A DNA stretch of 10,517 bases from Nitriliruptoraceae bacterium (lineage in GTDB: Bacteria; Actinomycetota; Nitriliruptoria; Nitriliruptorales; Nitriliruptoraceae): positions 1 through 10,517 of the forward strand of contig SKNK01000490.1 in NCBI GenBank assembly GCA_007120565.1, in the 5' to 3' direction. Positions 1-6,152 of the stretch are shown in pieces. The notes under the pieces were generated by a model that saw nothing but the letters and a program-made list of their open reading frames with translations, did no database searches and had not been told where the DNA came from. Position numbers and translations under genes: made by a program. Within the stretch, counting starts at the first letter, position 1; each line of letters begins with the position of its first letter.

Positions 1-702
1 CGGGCTCGCTCCGCGGCGGATCGTCAGGATGCCATCCAACGCCACCTCGAGCGCTTCCATCTCCACCTCGTGGAGGCGCTCCAGGCGGGCCGCGATCGGC
101 GCGAAGATGAGGTTGCCGATCAGCACCCCGTAGAGGGTCGTCAGCAGCGCCAGGGCCATCCCCTGCCCGAGCTGGGTCGGATCGGTGAGGTTGCCCAGCA
201 TGTTCACGAGCCCGATGACGGTGCCCACCATCCCGAAGGTCGGTGCGTAGCCAGCTAGACGCTCGAAGAAGCCGATCGACGTGCGGTGGCGTTGTTCGGT
301 GGCCGCCAGCTCGATCTCCATGGTCTCCTTGACCACGCGTTCGTCCGACCCGTCGACGAGCAGCTGCACGCCGAGCTGCACGAAGCGGTCCTCGATCTCC
401 TCGAGCTTCATCTCTAGGGCGAGCATCCCGTCCCGGCGGGCTGTGTCGGCCAGTTGCGCGAGCTGGGTGATGGTGCTCTGCACGTCGGGTGGCGTCCCAC
501 GAATCGCCTTGAGTGCGCTCTTGGGCATCGCCGACAGTTCCGACTTGCGGTAGGCCATGACGCCGGCGCCTAGCGACGCGCTGAAGACCAGGATGAACGC
601 GGATGGGCCGATCAGAGGACCCAGGGAGTTGCCGTCGATCAGCATCGCCAACACGATGCCGAGCAAGGTCAGCAGCAATCCGCCGAAGAAGATGGGATCC
701 AC
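1..702 (-). CDS. motA: Flagellar motor stator protein MotA (3' end cut by window edge)
   Basis: This is the proton/sodium-channel stator subunit, which pairs with MotB in the cytoplasmic membrane and pushes on FliG. The visible 234 residues translate without a stop from a GTG at 702. A GGAGGG Shine-Dalgarno lies 7 bases upstream, and the gap after the flbD stop is 3 bases. Four hydrophobic segments are seen at about residues 2-22, 28-50, 145-170 and 180-203, with a large cytoplasmic loop between the second and third. Landmarks of the MotA/PomA family are present: R89 and E97 in the ARRDGMLALE motif (equivalents of E. coli R90 and E98, which contact FliG), P154 in GYAPTFGMVGTVIGL and P202 near the end of the fourth segment (equivalents of P173 and P222). 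Only some 20-40 C-terminal residues should be missing, judging from usual family length. Coupling ion cannot be told from MotA alone; motB is probably the next gene, outside the window. Confidence 0.95.
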   Translation of the reverse strand, partial: MDPIFFGGLLLTLLGIVLAMLIDGNSLGPLIGPSAFILVFSASLGAGVMAYRKSELSAMPKSALKAIRGTPPDVQSTITQLAQLADTARRDGMLALEMKLEEIEDRFVQLGVQLLVDGSDERVVKETMEIELAATEQRHRTSIGFFERLAGYAPTFGMVGTVIGLVNMLGNLTDPTQLGQGMALALLTTLYGVLIGNLIFAPIAARLERLHEVEMEALEVALDGILTIRRGASP

Positions 703-705
703 CGG

Positions 706-963
706 TCAGCCCTCCGGATCGGACACGAGGGTTAGCGGGGCAGCTCCCGGAGCTCGCGCCCCGACACGCAGCTCCTCCGCAACAGCCAGCAGGCGTGCTC
801 GGAAGGTCGTGAAGCGCTCGACGACGGCTTCAGGAGCCTCGTCGACCAGCAGTTGGCGGCCATCGAGAAGCGTCAGCAACGTGTCGGGAGTCGACTCCAC
901 CGATTCGATGAGGTCCGCGTTCACGTACACGGGTTCGCCTCTGAGGCGATGCACGAGGATCAC
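706..963 (-). CDS. flbD: FlbD/SwrD-family small flagellar protein
   Basis: This is an 85-residue member of the FlbD family (SwrD/YlzI in Bacillus), small proteins found beside stator and hook genes. In B. subtilis SwrD raises flagellar torque for swarming. The name is shared with, but unrelated to, the Caulobacter NtrC-type regulator FlbD. The family signature is clear: MILVHRLRGEPVYVNADLIE followed by SVESTPDTLLTLLDGR (residues 1-36). The start is the GTG at 963, because translation from there gives the usual family N-terminus and GGAGG lies 7 bases upstream; an in-frame ATG at 1002 would add 13 atypical residues. The C-terminal part (about 60-85) is Ala/Gly/Pro-rich and not conserved in the family as I know it. 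It is first in its transcription unit, behind a FliA-like promoter, and is followed after 3 bases by motA. Confidence 0.92.
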   Translation of the reverse strand: MILVHRLRGEPVYVNADLIESVESTPDTLLTLLDGRQLLVDEAPEAVVERFTTFRARLLAVAEELRVGARAPGAAPLTLVSDPEG

Positions 964-970
964 CGCAGCA

Positions 971-975
971 CCTCC
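971..975 (-). promoter_or_regulatory. Ribosome binding site of flbD
   Basis: GGAGG on the minus strand lies 7 bases before the GTG at 963. It decides the start of flbD in favour of this GTG over the upstream in-frame ATG at 1002, which would place the Shine-Dalgarno inside the coding region. Confidence 0.8.
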
Positions 976-996
976 ATGTGCTCTCGATCGTTCGTC

Positions 997-1014
997 CCGC
1001 ACGTCCGTGTGCGG
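997..1014 (-). other. Small hairpin in the flbD leader
   Basis: A 6-bp perfect inverted repeat (CCGCAC / GTGCGG, 6-base loop) lies between the predicted -10 element and the flbD Shine-Dalgarno. It would fall close to the 5' end of the flbD-motA mRNA. No T-tract follows it, so it is not a terminator; it may be a 5' stabilising stem, or chance in GC-rich DNA. Confidence 0.3.
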
Positions 1015-1026
1015 TCCTCATCCCCT

Positions 1027-1054
1027 CCATCGACCGGGCCGACGACGACTCAAG
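1027..1054 (-). promoter_or_regulatory. FliA/WhiG-like promoter of flbD-motA
   Basis: On the minus strand this reads CTTGAGTCG-N13-CGATGG. Expressed in the sigma-28 frame it is TTGA-N15-GTCGATGG, against the FliA/WhiG consensus TAAA-N15-GCCGATAA, with exactly the consensus spacing. The same 15 fixed bases at the same spacing occur upstream of flgB (10408-10435), which is the main support. It lies downstream of the flgE hairpin and 63 bases upstream of the flbD start, so it is well placed to restart transcription for flbD and motA. Promoter activity is inferred. Confidence 0.65.
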
Positions 1055-1084
1055 TGCCGTTGACCAAGTCGACCCGGAACGACG

Positions 1085-1118
1085 GCAGCCGGGCACGTCG
1101 TGAGACGTGCCCGGCTGC
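1085..1118 (-). terminator. 15-bp perfect hairpin after flgE
   Basis: GCAGCCGGGCACGTC and its exact reverse complement are separated by a 4-base loop. The stem begins 25 bases past the flgE stop codon and lies upstream of the flbD promoter. There is no T-tract on the minus-strand side, as is often the case for terminators of high-GC actinobacteria. It probably ends, or partly attenuates, the flgB-flgE transcript, and could also protect its 3' end. Confidence 0.75.
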
Positions 1119-1143
1119 GAGGGATCGTGCTCCGTCGCCCGGA

Positions 1144-1965
1144 TCAGCGCTTGAGGTTCACCAGCTCCTGCAGCAGCTCGTCCGAGGTGGTGATGGTCCG
1201 CGAGTTGGCCTGGAAGCCGCGCTGGGACAGGATCAGGTTGGTGAACTCCTGAGCAAGGTCGACGTTGGACATCTCCAGCGTCCCGGCCTGCAGGTTGCCC
1301 AGGCCTTCGGTGCCGGCGTTGGAGATGATCACCTCGCCGGCTGCAGGCGAGTCGCGGAAGAGTCCGCCCCCGACCCGCTCGAGACCCTCGTTGTTGGGGA
1401 ACCGTGCCATCGCCAGCTCGAAGAGCTCCTCGAGCGTCCCATCGTCGGTCCGCCGGCCAGTCACCGTGCCGTTGGCGCCGATGGTCACGTCGGTGTACTC
1501 CTCTGGCGGGACGTTGATGTCTACGCGGGCGCCTGTGAGGTCGCCTCCGGCAACGGCACCCTGGACCCGCTCACCGGCCGGCGTGACCAGGTTGCCGACC
1601 GAGTCGAAGCTGAATGCGCCGGCGCGCGTGTAGAACTCCTCACCGCCGCTGTTGACGACGAAGAAGCCATCACCCTGGATCGCGACGTCGGTGGGACGCC
1701 CGGTGGTCTGGGACGCACCCTGGGTGAAGACCATGTCGGTCGCGCCGACCGCAGAGCCGAGGCCCAACTGCATCGGGTTGACGCCACCGGCCCCCTCGCC
1801 ACCGGCGGTGCCGCCGCGAACGAGCTGGGTGAGCGTCTCTTGGAAGGTGGTCCGCGTGGCCTTGAAGCCGGCGGTGTTGACGTTCGCGACGTTGTTACCC
1901 GTCACGTCCATCATCGTCTGGTGGGCCCGCAGTCCGGAGACGGCGGAGAACATCGAGCGGAGCAT
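1144..1965 (-). CDS. flgE: Flagellar hook protein FlgE (short Gram-positive type)
   Basis: This is the structural subunit of the extracellular hook, the universal joint between rod and filament, exported by the flagellar type III system. It has 273 residues. The N-terminal rod/hook motif is MLRSMFSAVSGLRAHQ, then GNNVANVNTAGFKATRTTFQ (residues 23-42); the mid domain begins around GDGFFVV (98-104); the C-terminus ends in SNVDLAQEFTNLILSQRGFQ and ITTSDELLQELVNLKR. This C-terminus and length resemble the about 264-residue B. subtilis hook protein (once called FlgG) rather than the longer proteobacterial FlgE. The ATG at 1965 has GAGGG 5 bases upstream. The gene sits 95 bases after flgD, the largest gap inside the operon, and is followed by a hairpin. 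FlgG (distal rod) is a family relative, but the position after fliK-flgD and the C-terminal sequence favour the hook. Confidence 0.93.
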   Translation of the reverse strand: MLRSMFSAVSGLRAHQTMMDVTGNNVANVNTAGFKATRTTFQETLTQLVRGGTAGGEGAGGVNPMQLGLGSAVGATDMVFTQGASQTTGRPTDVAIQGDGFFVVNSGGEEFYTRAGAFSFDSVGNLVTPAGERVQGAVAGGDLTGARVDINVPPEEYTDVTIGANGTVTGRRTDDGTLEELFELAMARFPNNEGLERVGGGLFRDSPAAGEVIISNAGTEGLGNLQAGTLEMSNVDLAQEFTNLILSQRGFQANSRTITTSDELLQELVNLKR

Positions 1966-2060
1966 GGTTTCCCTCGTTCTCGATCGGATCGATCGTTAGG
2001 TGGTGCTGTCGGGTCGTACGGTCGGTGTGGCTCGAGCTACGTGTTGCTGGTCGGATGGGG

Positions 2061-2582
2061 TCAGGCAGAGAGCGAGTCGTCATCGGCCGGTGGCACCGAG
2101 CCATCGACGGGCGGCTCCGAGTCGTCAACAGGCGGCACCGCGTCATCGACGGGTGTGTCGGCGGTGCTCCCCCGTACCTCGGTCACGCTCTGCAGCAGCA
2201 CCTCACTCGTACCGACCTGCAGGACGGGTCCCTCGAGGGTGTAGCGGACCCCGTCCACCACACCCTGGACGGGCTGTCCGCTGAGGCCTGTGGCATCGAC
2301 CTCACGCCCGATCAGGCCTGCGGCCATCACCGCCTGCTGGAGGCCGAGGTCGCGCTGTTGCACCGCCAGCAGCTGCTGGGTCGCGTCCAACTGCGCGAGC
2401 GTGGCGGTCTGGGTCATGAGGTCGCCGGGATCCTTGGGGTCCAGCGGGCTCTGGTACTGCAACTGAGCGACCAGCAGCTTGAGGAACCCCTCGGAGTCCA
2501 TCCCGCCGAGGGCGTTCATCGCGTTGTCGACCGAGCCGTGCATCCCCGTCGAGGGTTCGACGGCTCCGATGGCCATGGGCAT
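2061..2582 (-). CDS. flgD: Hook assembly scaffold FlgD with acidic repeat tail
   Basis: FlgD forms the cap at the tip of the growing hook and directs FlgE polymerisation. It is an export substrate and acts outside the cell. The 173 residues hold the FlgD N-terminal motif (residues 28-57: MDSEGFLKLLVAQLQYQSPL then DPKDPGDLM), a Gln/Leu-rich helix (58-87), and a small beta-rich Tudor-like section (88-137). The separate Ig-like domain of proteobacterial FlgD is absent, as in short Gram-positive versions. Residues about 139-173 form an acidic proline-rich tail with a 7-residue repeat (PPVDDSE, PPVDGSV, PPADDDS) encoded by 21-base tandem repeats. The ATG at 2582 has GGAGG 8 bases upstream and lies 27 bases after the fliK stop. 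Confidence 0.94.
   Translation of the reverse strand: MPMAIGAVEPSTGMHGSVDNAMNALGGMDSEGFLKLLVAQLQYQSPLDPKDPGDLMTQTATLAQLDATQQLLAVQQRDLGLQQAVMAAGLIGREVDATGLSGQPVQGVVDGVRYTLEGPVLQVGTSEVLLQSVTEVRGSTADTPVDDAVPPVDDSEPPVDGSVPPADDDSLSA
2081..2156 (-). repeat. 21-bp tandem repeat, about 3.6 copies, in the 3' end of flgD
   Basis: Units begin at 2081, 2102, 2123 and 2144 (the last is partial), on the plus strand of the form CATCGACGGGCGGCTCCGAGT with a few substitutions. The period keeps the reading frame and gives the PPVD-type heptapeptide repeat at the FlgD C-terminus. Copy number may vary between strains by slippage; this is inference. Confidence 0.8.
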
Positions 2583-2609
2583 GGTTGTTACCTCCGCGTC
2601 ATCAGGCGG

Positions 2610-3776
2610 TCAGAGCCGCAGCCCGGCGGGGATCCGCTGGCTGGCGCGGCGATGGCTGGGTGCTTCCGTCTTGCGGTCATCGTCCGAGCGCCCTTCGGCG
2701 CCGGGCCGTTCATCGCCATCGCCACTGAGGTCGAAACCTCGTTGGGCAAGCTGGTCGCGGGCGTCCTCGAGGAGTTCCTCCGCAGACTCACCGTCCCCCT
2801 CCAGCAGGGTCAGGCGCACCTGGCCGTCCTCCATCGCCACCCTGACCCGGACATCACCGAGGTCGATGGTCAGCTGCCGCGGTGGCGGCAGGGTCTCCAA
2901 CCGTTCGACGGCCTCCATCACCCGCAGGACGGCGGACGACATGACCGGGGCACGGGTAGCGGCTTGCTTGGCAGCGTCGCTGTTGATGGGCTGATCGACC
3001 GAGGCGCTGGCGGTCGGCACCCGGTCGACGGGAGCCTCGTTGCGGCTTCCAGATCGGGCCGCGTCGGATGCACGCGTTGCCGTGTCACTGGCCCGGTTCT
3101 CCTCCCCCGATCCAGCGACCCCCCGCGTGCGCGTCTCGCGAGCGAGCGCCTCCGCATCCTCGTCGTCCGCCTGGTTGTCGAGCGACGCGGTCTGACGACC
3201 GTCGGAGGCGGGAGCGGCGGGCGTGCTCGGCGTCTCGGTCTCGCCATCGCCCCGCGCATCAGTGTCCTCCAGGGCTTCAGCGTCGGCGAGGGCATCACCA
3301 TCGGCAGCATCCAAGGCGTCGGTGTCGCCCGGGACGATCCCTTCGGTGTCGCCGTCTACCTCGGCGTCACCCTCGACCTCGGTGTCGCCCGGCACGGGCG
3401 ATGCCACCAGCTCACCGAGGTCGTCGAGGTCTGGCGCGTCACCTTCGTCCAGGGTCGCTACCTCGTCGAGGATGGTGTGAAGGTCGACCTCGGTGGCCGA
3501 TCCGGCGTGCTCAGCGCCCTCATCCTGTGTACGCATCGCCAGGAGCGCGGGGAGCGACCAGCCGTCAGCCGTGAGCTCCTCGTGATCCTGCTCGAGGTCG
3601 GCCAACAGTTCGAGGGCCTCGACCATCTCGACGACCTCTTTGCCGGCGTCGCCGCCCAGCAAGGTCATGAGGGTGGCCTCGAAGGCGGCTGGGTCACCAC
3701 TGCGCGACGTTGGTGAGCTGGTGCCATCGCTAGCCTTGGCGGCCGGAGCGGCCATCATGAGGGGAAGATCCATCAT
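2610..3776 (-). CDS. fliK: Flagellar hook-length control protein FliK
   Basis: FliK is the exported molecular ruler that measures hook length and switches the export gate (FlhB) from hook to filament substrates. It has 388 residues. The start is the ATG at 3776 (a second ATG follows at 3773), with GGGAG 8 bases upstream and a 4-base overlap with the preceding gene's TGA. The same frame stays open back to 4646, but this is only the shadow of the upstream genes. Regions: N-terminal export/ruler part (1-96); a very acidic Asp/Glu/Gly stretch (97-181) with PGDT/DGDT-type repeats; a low-complexity linker (182-275); and a compact C-terminal domain (about 280-350) with QLTIDLGDVRVRVAMEDGQV and the helix SAEELLEDARDQLAQRGFDL, as in the FliK hook-length domain. 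A charged disordered tail follows. Sequence similarity in this family is low, so position between fliJ and flgD also weighs in the call. Confidence 0.9.
   Translation of the reverse strand: MMDLPLMMAAPAAKASDGTSSPTSRSGDPAAFEATLMTLLGGDAGKEVVEMVEALELLADLEQDHEELTADGWSLPALLAMRTQDEGAEHAGSATEVDLHTILDEVATLDEGDAPDLDDLGELVASPVPGDTEVEGDAEVDGDTEGIVPGDTDALDAADGDALADAEALEDTDARGDGETETPSTPAAPASDGRQTASLDNQADDEDAEALARETRTRGVAGSGEENRASDTATRASDAARSGSRNEAPVDRVPTASASVDQPINSDAAKQAATRAPVMSSAVLRVMEAVERLETLPPPRQLTIDLGDVRVRVAMEDGQVRLTLLEGDGESAEELLEDARDQLAQRGFDLSGDGDERPGAEGRSDDDRKTEAPSHRRASQRIPAGLRL
3234..3392 (-). repeat. Acidic Gly-Asp/Glu degenerate repeat region inside fliK
   Basis: This stretch encodes residues 129-181 of FliK, built from short degenerate units such as PGDTEVEG, DAEVDGDTEG and PGDTDALD. 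The DNA word CGGTGTCGCCC recurs at 3320-3330 and 3380-3390. It makes the central ruler segment strongly negative, where many FliK proteins are Pro/Gln/Ser-rich instead. Confidence 0.65.
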
Positions 3777-4420
3777 CGCAACTGCTCCCAGGTACTCATG
3801 ACCCGCTCGACGTAGAGCTGGGTCTCGGTGATGCGTGGGATGCCGCCCGCTTGGGCGACACGGTTGGGTCCGGCGTTGTAGGCGGCGAGAGCCAGGTCGA
3901 CCTCGCCGAACCGGTCGAGCTGTTCCTTCAGGTAGCGCGCACCACCTGCGAGGTTCGCCTCGGGGTCGTAGGGGTCCACGTTCAGCCACTCCGCGGTGCC
4001 GGGCATGAGTTGCGCGAGCCCGATCGCCCCGGCGTGTGACACCACGCTCTGATCGAAGTTCGATTCGTGCCGCACCAACGCGGTCAGCAGTGCCGGGTCG
4101 ACGCCAGCTTCGTTCGCGGCTCGTTCGATGCTGGGGAGCCACCGGGCTGCGGCATCCGGCAGCTTCGAGGGGTCGACCGCGCCGGTCGGAGCTGCTCCGA
4201 GCGGTCCGGCCGTGGCTGCGGTGGCCGCCGTCACGTTCGGGCGCTGCGCCGCGGCTCGCGTCTCGCCGGGACGGTCCGTTGTCGGTCCGTTCAGGTCGAA
4301 GGACGCACCGCGTGCGGGGGGCACGAAGCTGTCGAGTCGCGACTGGATCTCGGCGATCCGCGACTGGATCGTGGCCATGCCGTCGCCGAGGCCAGCAGGA
4401 GAGATCCCCGTAGGCATCAT
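3773..4420 (-). CDS. Soluble lytic transglycosylase (SLT/GEWL fold) of the flagellar operon
   Basis: This is a peptidoglycan-cleaving lytic transglycosylase of 215 residues, likely to open the wall for rod or hook passage. The C-terminal half (about 95-215) shows the SLT motifs in order: catalytic E119 in RHESNFDQSVVSHAGAIGLA, GLAQLMP (134-140), and AAYNAGPNRV (179-188). The N-terminal half has an amphipathic helix containing IQSRIAEIQSRLDSF and an Ala/Pro/Thr-rich linker. No signal peptide or membrane segment is visible, so export through the flagellar type III apparatus is a reasonable inference. The start is the ATG at 4420: GGAGG lies 8 bases upstream and its ATGA overlaps the fliJ stop, whereas the in-frame GTG at 4435 overlaps that Shine-Dalgarno. 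It occupies the slot held by ylxF (motE-like) in B. subtilis and may do the wall-hydrolase job that FlgJ does in Gram-negatives. Confidence 0.9.
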   Translation of the reverse strand: MMPTGISPAGLGDGMATIQSRIAEIQSRLDSFVPPARGASFDLNGPTTDRPGETRAAAQRPNVTAATAATAGPLGAAPTGAVDPSKLPDAAARWLPSIERAANEAGVDPALLTALVRHESNFDQSVVSHAGAIGLAQLMPGTAEWLNVDPYDPEANLAGGARYLKEQLDRFGEVDLALAAYNAGPNRVAQAGGIPRITETQLYVERVMSTWEQLR

Positions 4421-4848
4421 CGTGACCGCCTCCACGCCGTGAGCCCCATCTCGTCGTCGCGGCGCGCCTGGCGGCGCCCCTCGTCACGGGCGGCGTCGGC
4501 ATCGCGACGTTCCTTGAGCCGTTCGACGCTGCGTCGCGCGATGGCGGCCTGTTGACGCCGCTTCTCGGCCTCCTCGCCGGCGCGTTCCGCTGCGCGACGT
4601 TCCCGGTCGGCGAGGACGGCCTCATCAGCGAGCCCGAGGGCGCCAAGTCGGCTGGCTTGGAGCCCGCCCGCTGCCAGTTGGGTCCCCGGCTCGGGGTGCA
4701 GGTCGGTCATCGCCTGTAGGAGCCCGCTCACGCGGGACTGGGCGACAGCGGCTCGGCGCTGCGCACTGGCGCGTGCGATCAGGTGTTCCTGCTCACGCTG
4801 CTCACGCAGACGGATCACCAGCGGCAGGCGGTCTTCACGGGTGCTCAC
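4417..4848 (-). CDS. fliJ: Flagellar export chaperone/stalk protein FliJ
   Basis: FliJ is the coiled-coil stalk of the FliI ATPase ring. It links the ATPase to the FlhA export gate and escorts export chaperones. The 143-residue product is almost entirely charged helix (Arg, Glu, Ala and Gln-rich), interrupted by a Gly/Pro-containing turn near residues 50-73. It ends with the FliJ-like segment VERLKERRDADAARDEGRRQ (108-127). The GTG at 4848 overlaps the fliI stop as GTGA and has GGAGG 7 bases upstream. FliJ proteins are weakly conserved, so the call rests on length, predicted coiled coil and position directly after fliI. Confidence 0.85.
   Translation of the reverse strand: MSTREDRLPLVIRLREQREQEHLIARASAQRRAAVAQSRVSGLLQAMTDLHPEPGTQLAAGGLQASRLGALGLADEAVLADRERRAAERAGEEAEKRRQQAAIARRSVERLKERRDADAARDEGRRQARRDDEMGLTAWRRSR
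4429..4433 (-). promoter_or_regulatory. Ribosome binding site deciding the transglycosylase start
   Basis: GGAGG on the minus strand lies 8 bases before the ATG at 4420 and 11 before the following ATG at 4417. It overlaps the in-frame GTG at 4435, which can therefore hardly be the start. Confidence 0.7.
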
Positions 4849-6152
4849 GCGGCCACCTCCGCATCCGGCTGGAGGTGCCGGGCGAGCTCGGTCAGCAGCG
4901 CCCAGGCCTCCGTCGCGGAGCTGATCTCGGTGGCCGACTGCGACAGGAACGCGACGAGGTGCTCCTCCATCGCCAGGGCCGCGTCCGCCAGCGGGTCGGT
5001 CCCAGTGACGTAGGCCCCGACCTCGACCAGGTCTCGGACCCGTTCGGCGGCCGACAACGCCCGACGGATCGTGATCGCAACCGCCTGCTGTTCATCGGTC
5101 GTGACGGTGCTCGCGAGACGGCTCAGGCTCTCCAGCGGATCGATCGCCGGGAAGCGGCCGGCACTGGTCAACTTGCGGTCCAGAACCAGGTGGCCGTCCA
5201 GCAGAGACCGGGCCGCGTCCGCGACGGGTTCATCGTGGTCGCCACCCTCGACGAGCACGGTGTAGAAGGCCGTGATGGTGCCAACGGCACGGGGACCGGC
5301 ACGCTCGAGGAGCCGAGGCAGCATCGCGAAGACGCTCGGCGGGTACCCGCGGCTGGTCGGGGGCTCGCCGGCGGCGAGGCCGATCTCGCGCTGCGCAGTG
5401 GCGAGACGGGTCAGGGAGTCGACGGTCAGCAGCACGTCGTGGCCGTCATCGGCGAACACCTCGGCGATCCGGGTGGCGAGGATCGCGGCCCGCATCCGCA
5501 TCAGGGCCGGCTCGTCCGAGGTGGAGACCACAACGACCGAGCGGGCGAGCCCTTCGGGGCCGAGCACCTCTTCGACGAACTCACGGACCTCGCGGCCACG
5601 CTCACCGACCAGGGCGATCACGGATCGCTCTGCGGTCGTGCCGCGCACCATCATGGCCAGCAGGGTCGACTTCCCGACGCCGGAACCGGCGAACAGACCG
5701 AGCCGCTGCCCGCGACCCACCGTGCAGAGGGTGTCGATCAACCGCACGCCGGTGTCCAACGGTTCGACGACGCGTTGACGTTGGAGGGCGTTGGGGACGT
5801 CGGCTTCCATCCCCATCTGCGGCGCAGCGATCGGCGGGCCCCCGTCCAGTGGACGTCCCAACGCATCGACGATGCGCCCGAGCAGCGCGTCGCCGATCGG
5901 TGCGGTCAGGGCCCCGGAACGCGGCCGAACGCGGTCACCGCGAGCGATGCCCGCGGTATCACCCAGCACCAGTGCTCGGCTCGCATGATCGTCGACCGCC
6001 ACGACCTCGGCGACCCGGCGACCGCCTTGAACCTCGAGGTCAACGGCGTCACCGACGGCCAGCCGCAGTCCGCGGAGCTCGACCTCGGTGCCGACGACGC
6101 GGGACACGATGCCGTGGGTGACGGCACGCAGAAGCTCGTTCGTGGCCGTCAT
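4845..6152 (-). CDS. fliI: Flagellar type III export ATPase FliI
   Basis: FliI is the hexameric ATPase at the cytoplasmic base of the flagellar export apparatus, where it unfolds and feeds substrates. The 435 residues match the usual family length. An N-terminal F1-beta-like domain occupies about residues 10-80. The P-loop is AGSGVGKS (155-162, K161). GERGREVREFVEE (183-195) carries the catalytic glutamate E189, and Walker B is LLTVDSLTR with D245. The FliI/SctN block TSRGYPPSVFAMLPRLLERA (266-285) is intact, as is AGRFPAIDPLESLSRL (331-346). The ATG at 6152 overlaps the fliH stop as ATGA and follows a G-rich Shine-Dalgarno (GGGGGG). The flanking fliH and fliJ make this FliI rather than a virulence SctN ATPase or an F-type subunit. 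Confidence 0.97.
   Translation of the reverse strand: MTATNELLRAVTHGIVSRVVGTEVELRGLRLAVGDAVDLEVQGGRRVAEVVAVDDHASRALVLGDTAGIARGDRVRPRSGALTAPIGDALLGRIVDALGRPLDGGPPIAAPQMGMEADVPNALQRQRVVEPLDTGVRLIDTLCTVGRGQRLGLFAGSGVGKSTLLAMMVRGTTAERSVIALVGERGREVREFVEEVLGPEGLARSVVVVSTSDEPALMRMRAAILATRIAEVFADDGHDVLLTVDSLTRLATAQREIGLAAGEPPTSRGYPPSVFAMLPRLLERAGPRAVGTITAFYTVLVEGGDHDEPVADAARSLLDGHLVLDRKLTSAGRFPAIDPLESLSRLASTVTTDEQQAVAITIRRALSAAERVRDLVEVGAYVTGTDPLADAALAMEEHLVAFLSQSATEISSATEAWALLTELARHLQPDAEVAA

Noticed and set aside
853..2244. 463-residue plus-strand open frame over flbD, flgE and flgD
   Set aside because: It runs antisense to well-identified genes, contains no recognisable domain, and arises from GC-biased third positions of the minus-strand genes.
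2025..3716. 563-residue plus-strand open frame over flgD and fliK
   Set aside because: Low-complexity reverse-complement reading of the FliK and FlgD repeats; no domain and no credible ribosome binding site.
4421..4435. GTG at 4435 as start of the transglycosylase
   Set aside because: It overlaps the strong GGAGG that serves the ATG at 4420 and has only a weak upstream G-rich run of its own.
3777..4646. In-frame upstream extension of fliK
   Set aside because: The frame is open only because it overlaps slt and fliJ out of phase; the sequence is Arg-rich nonsense, and the ATG at 3776 has a good Shine-Dalgarno and stop/start overlap.
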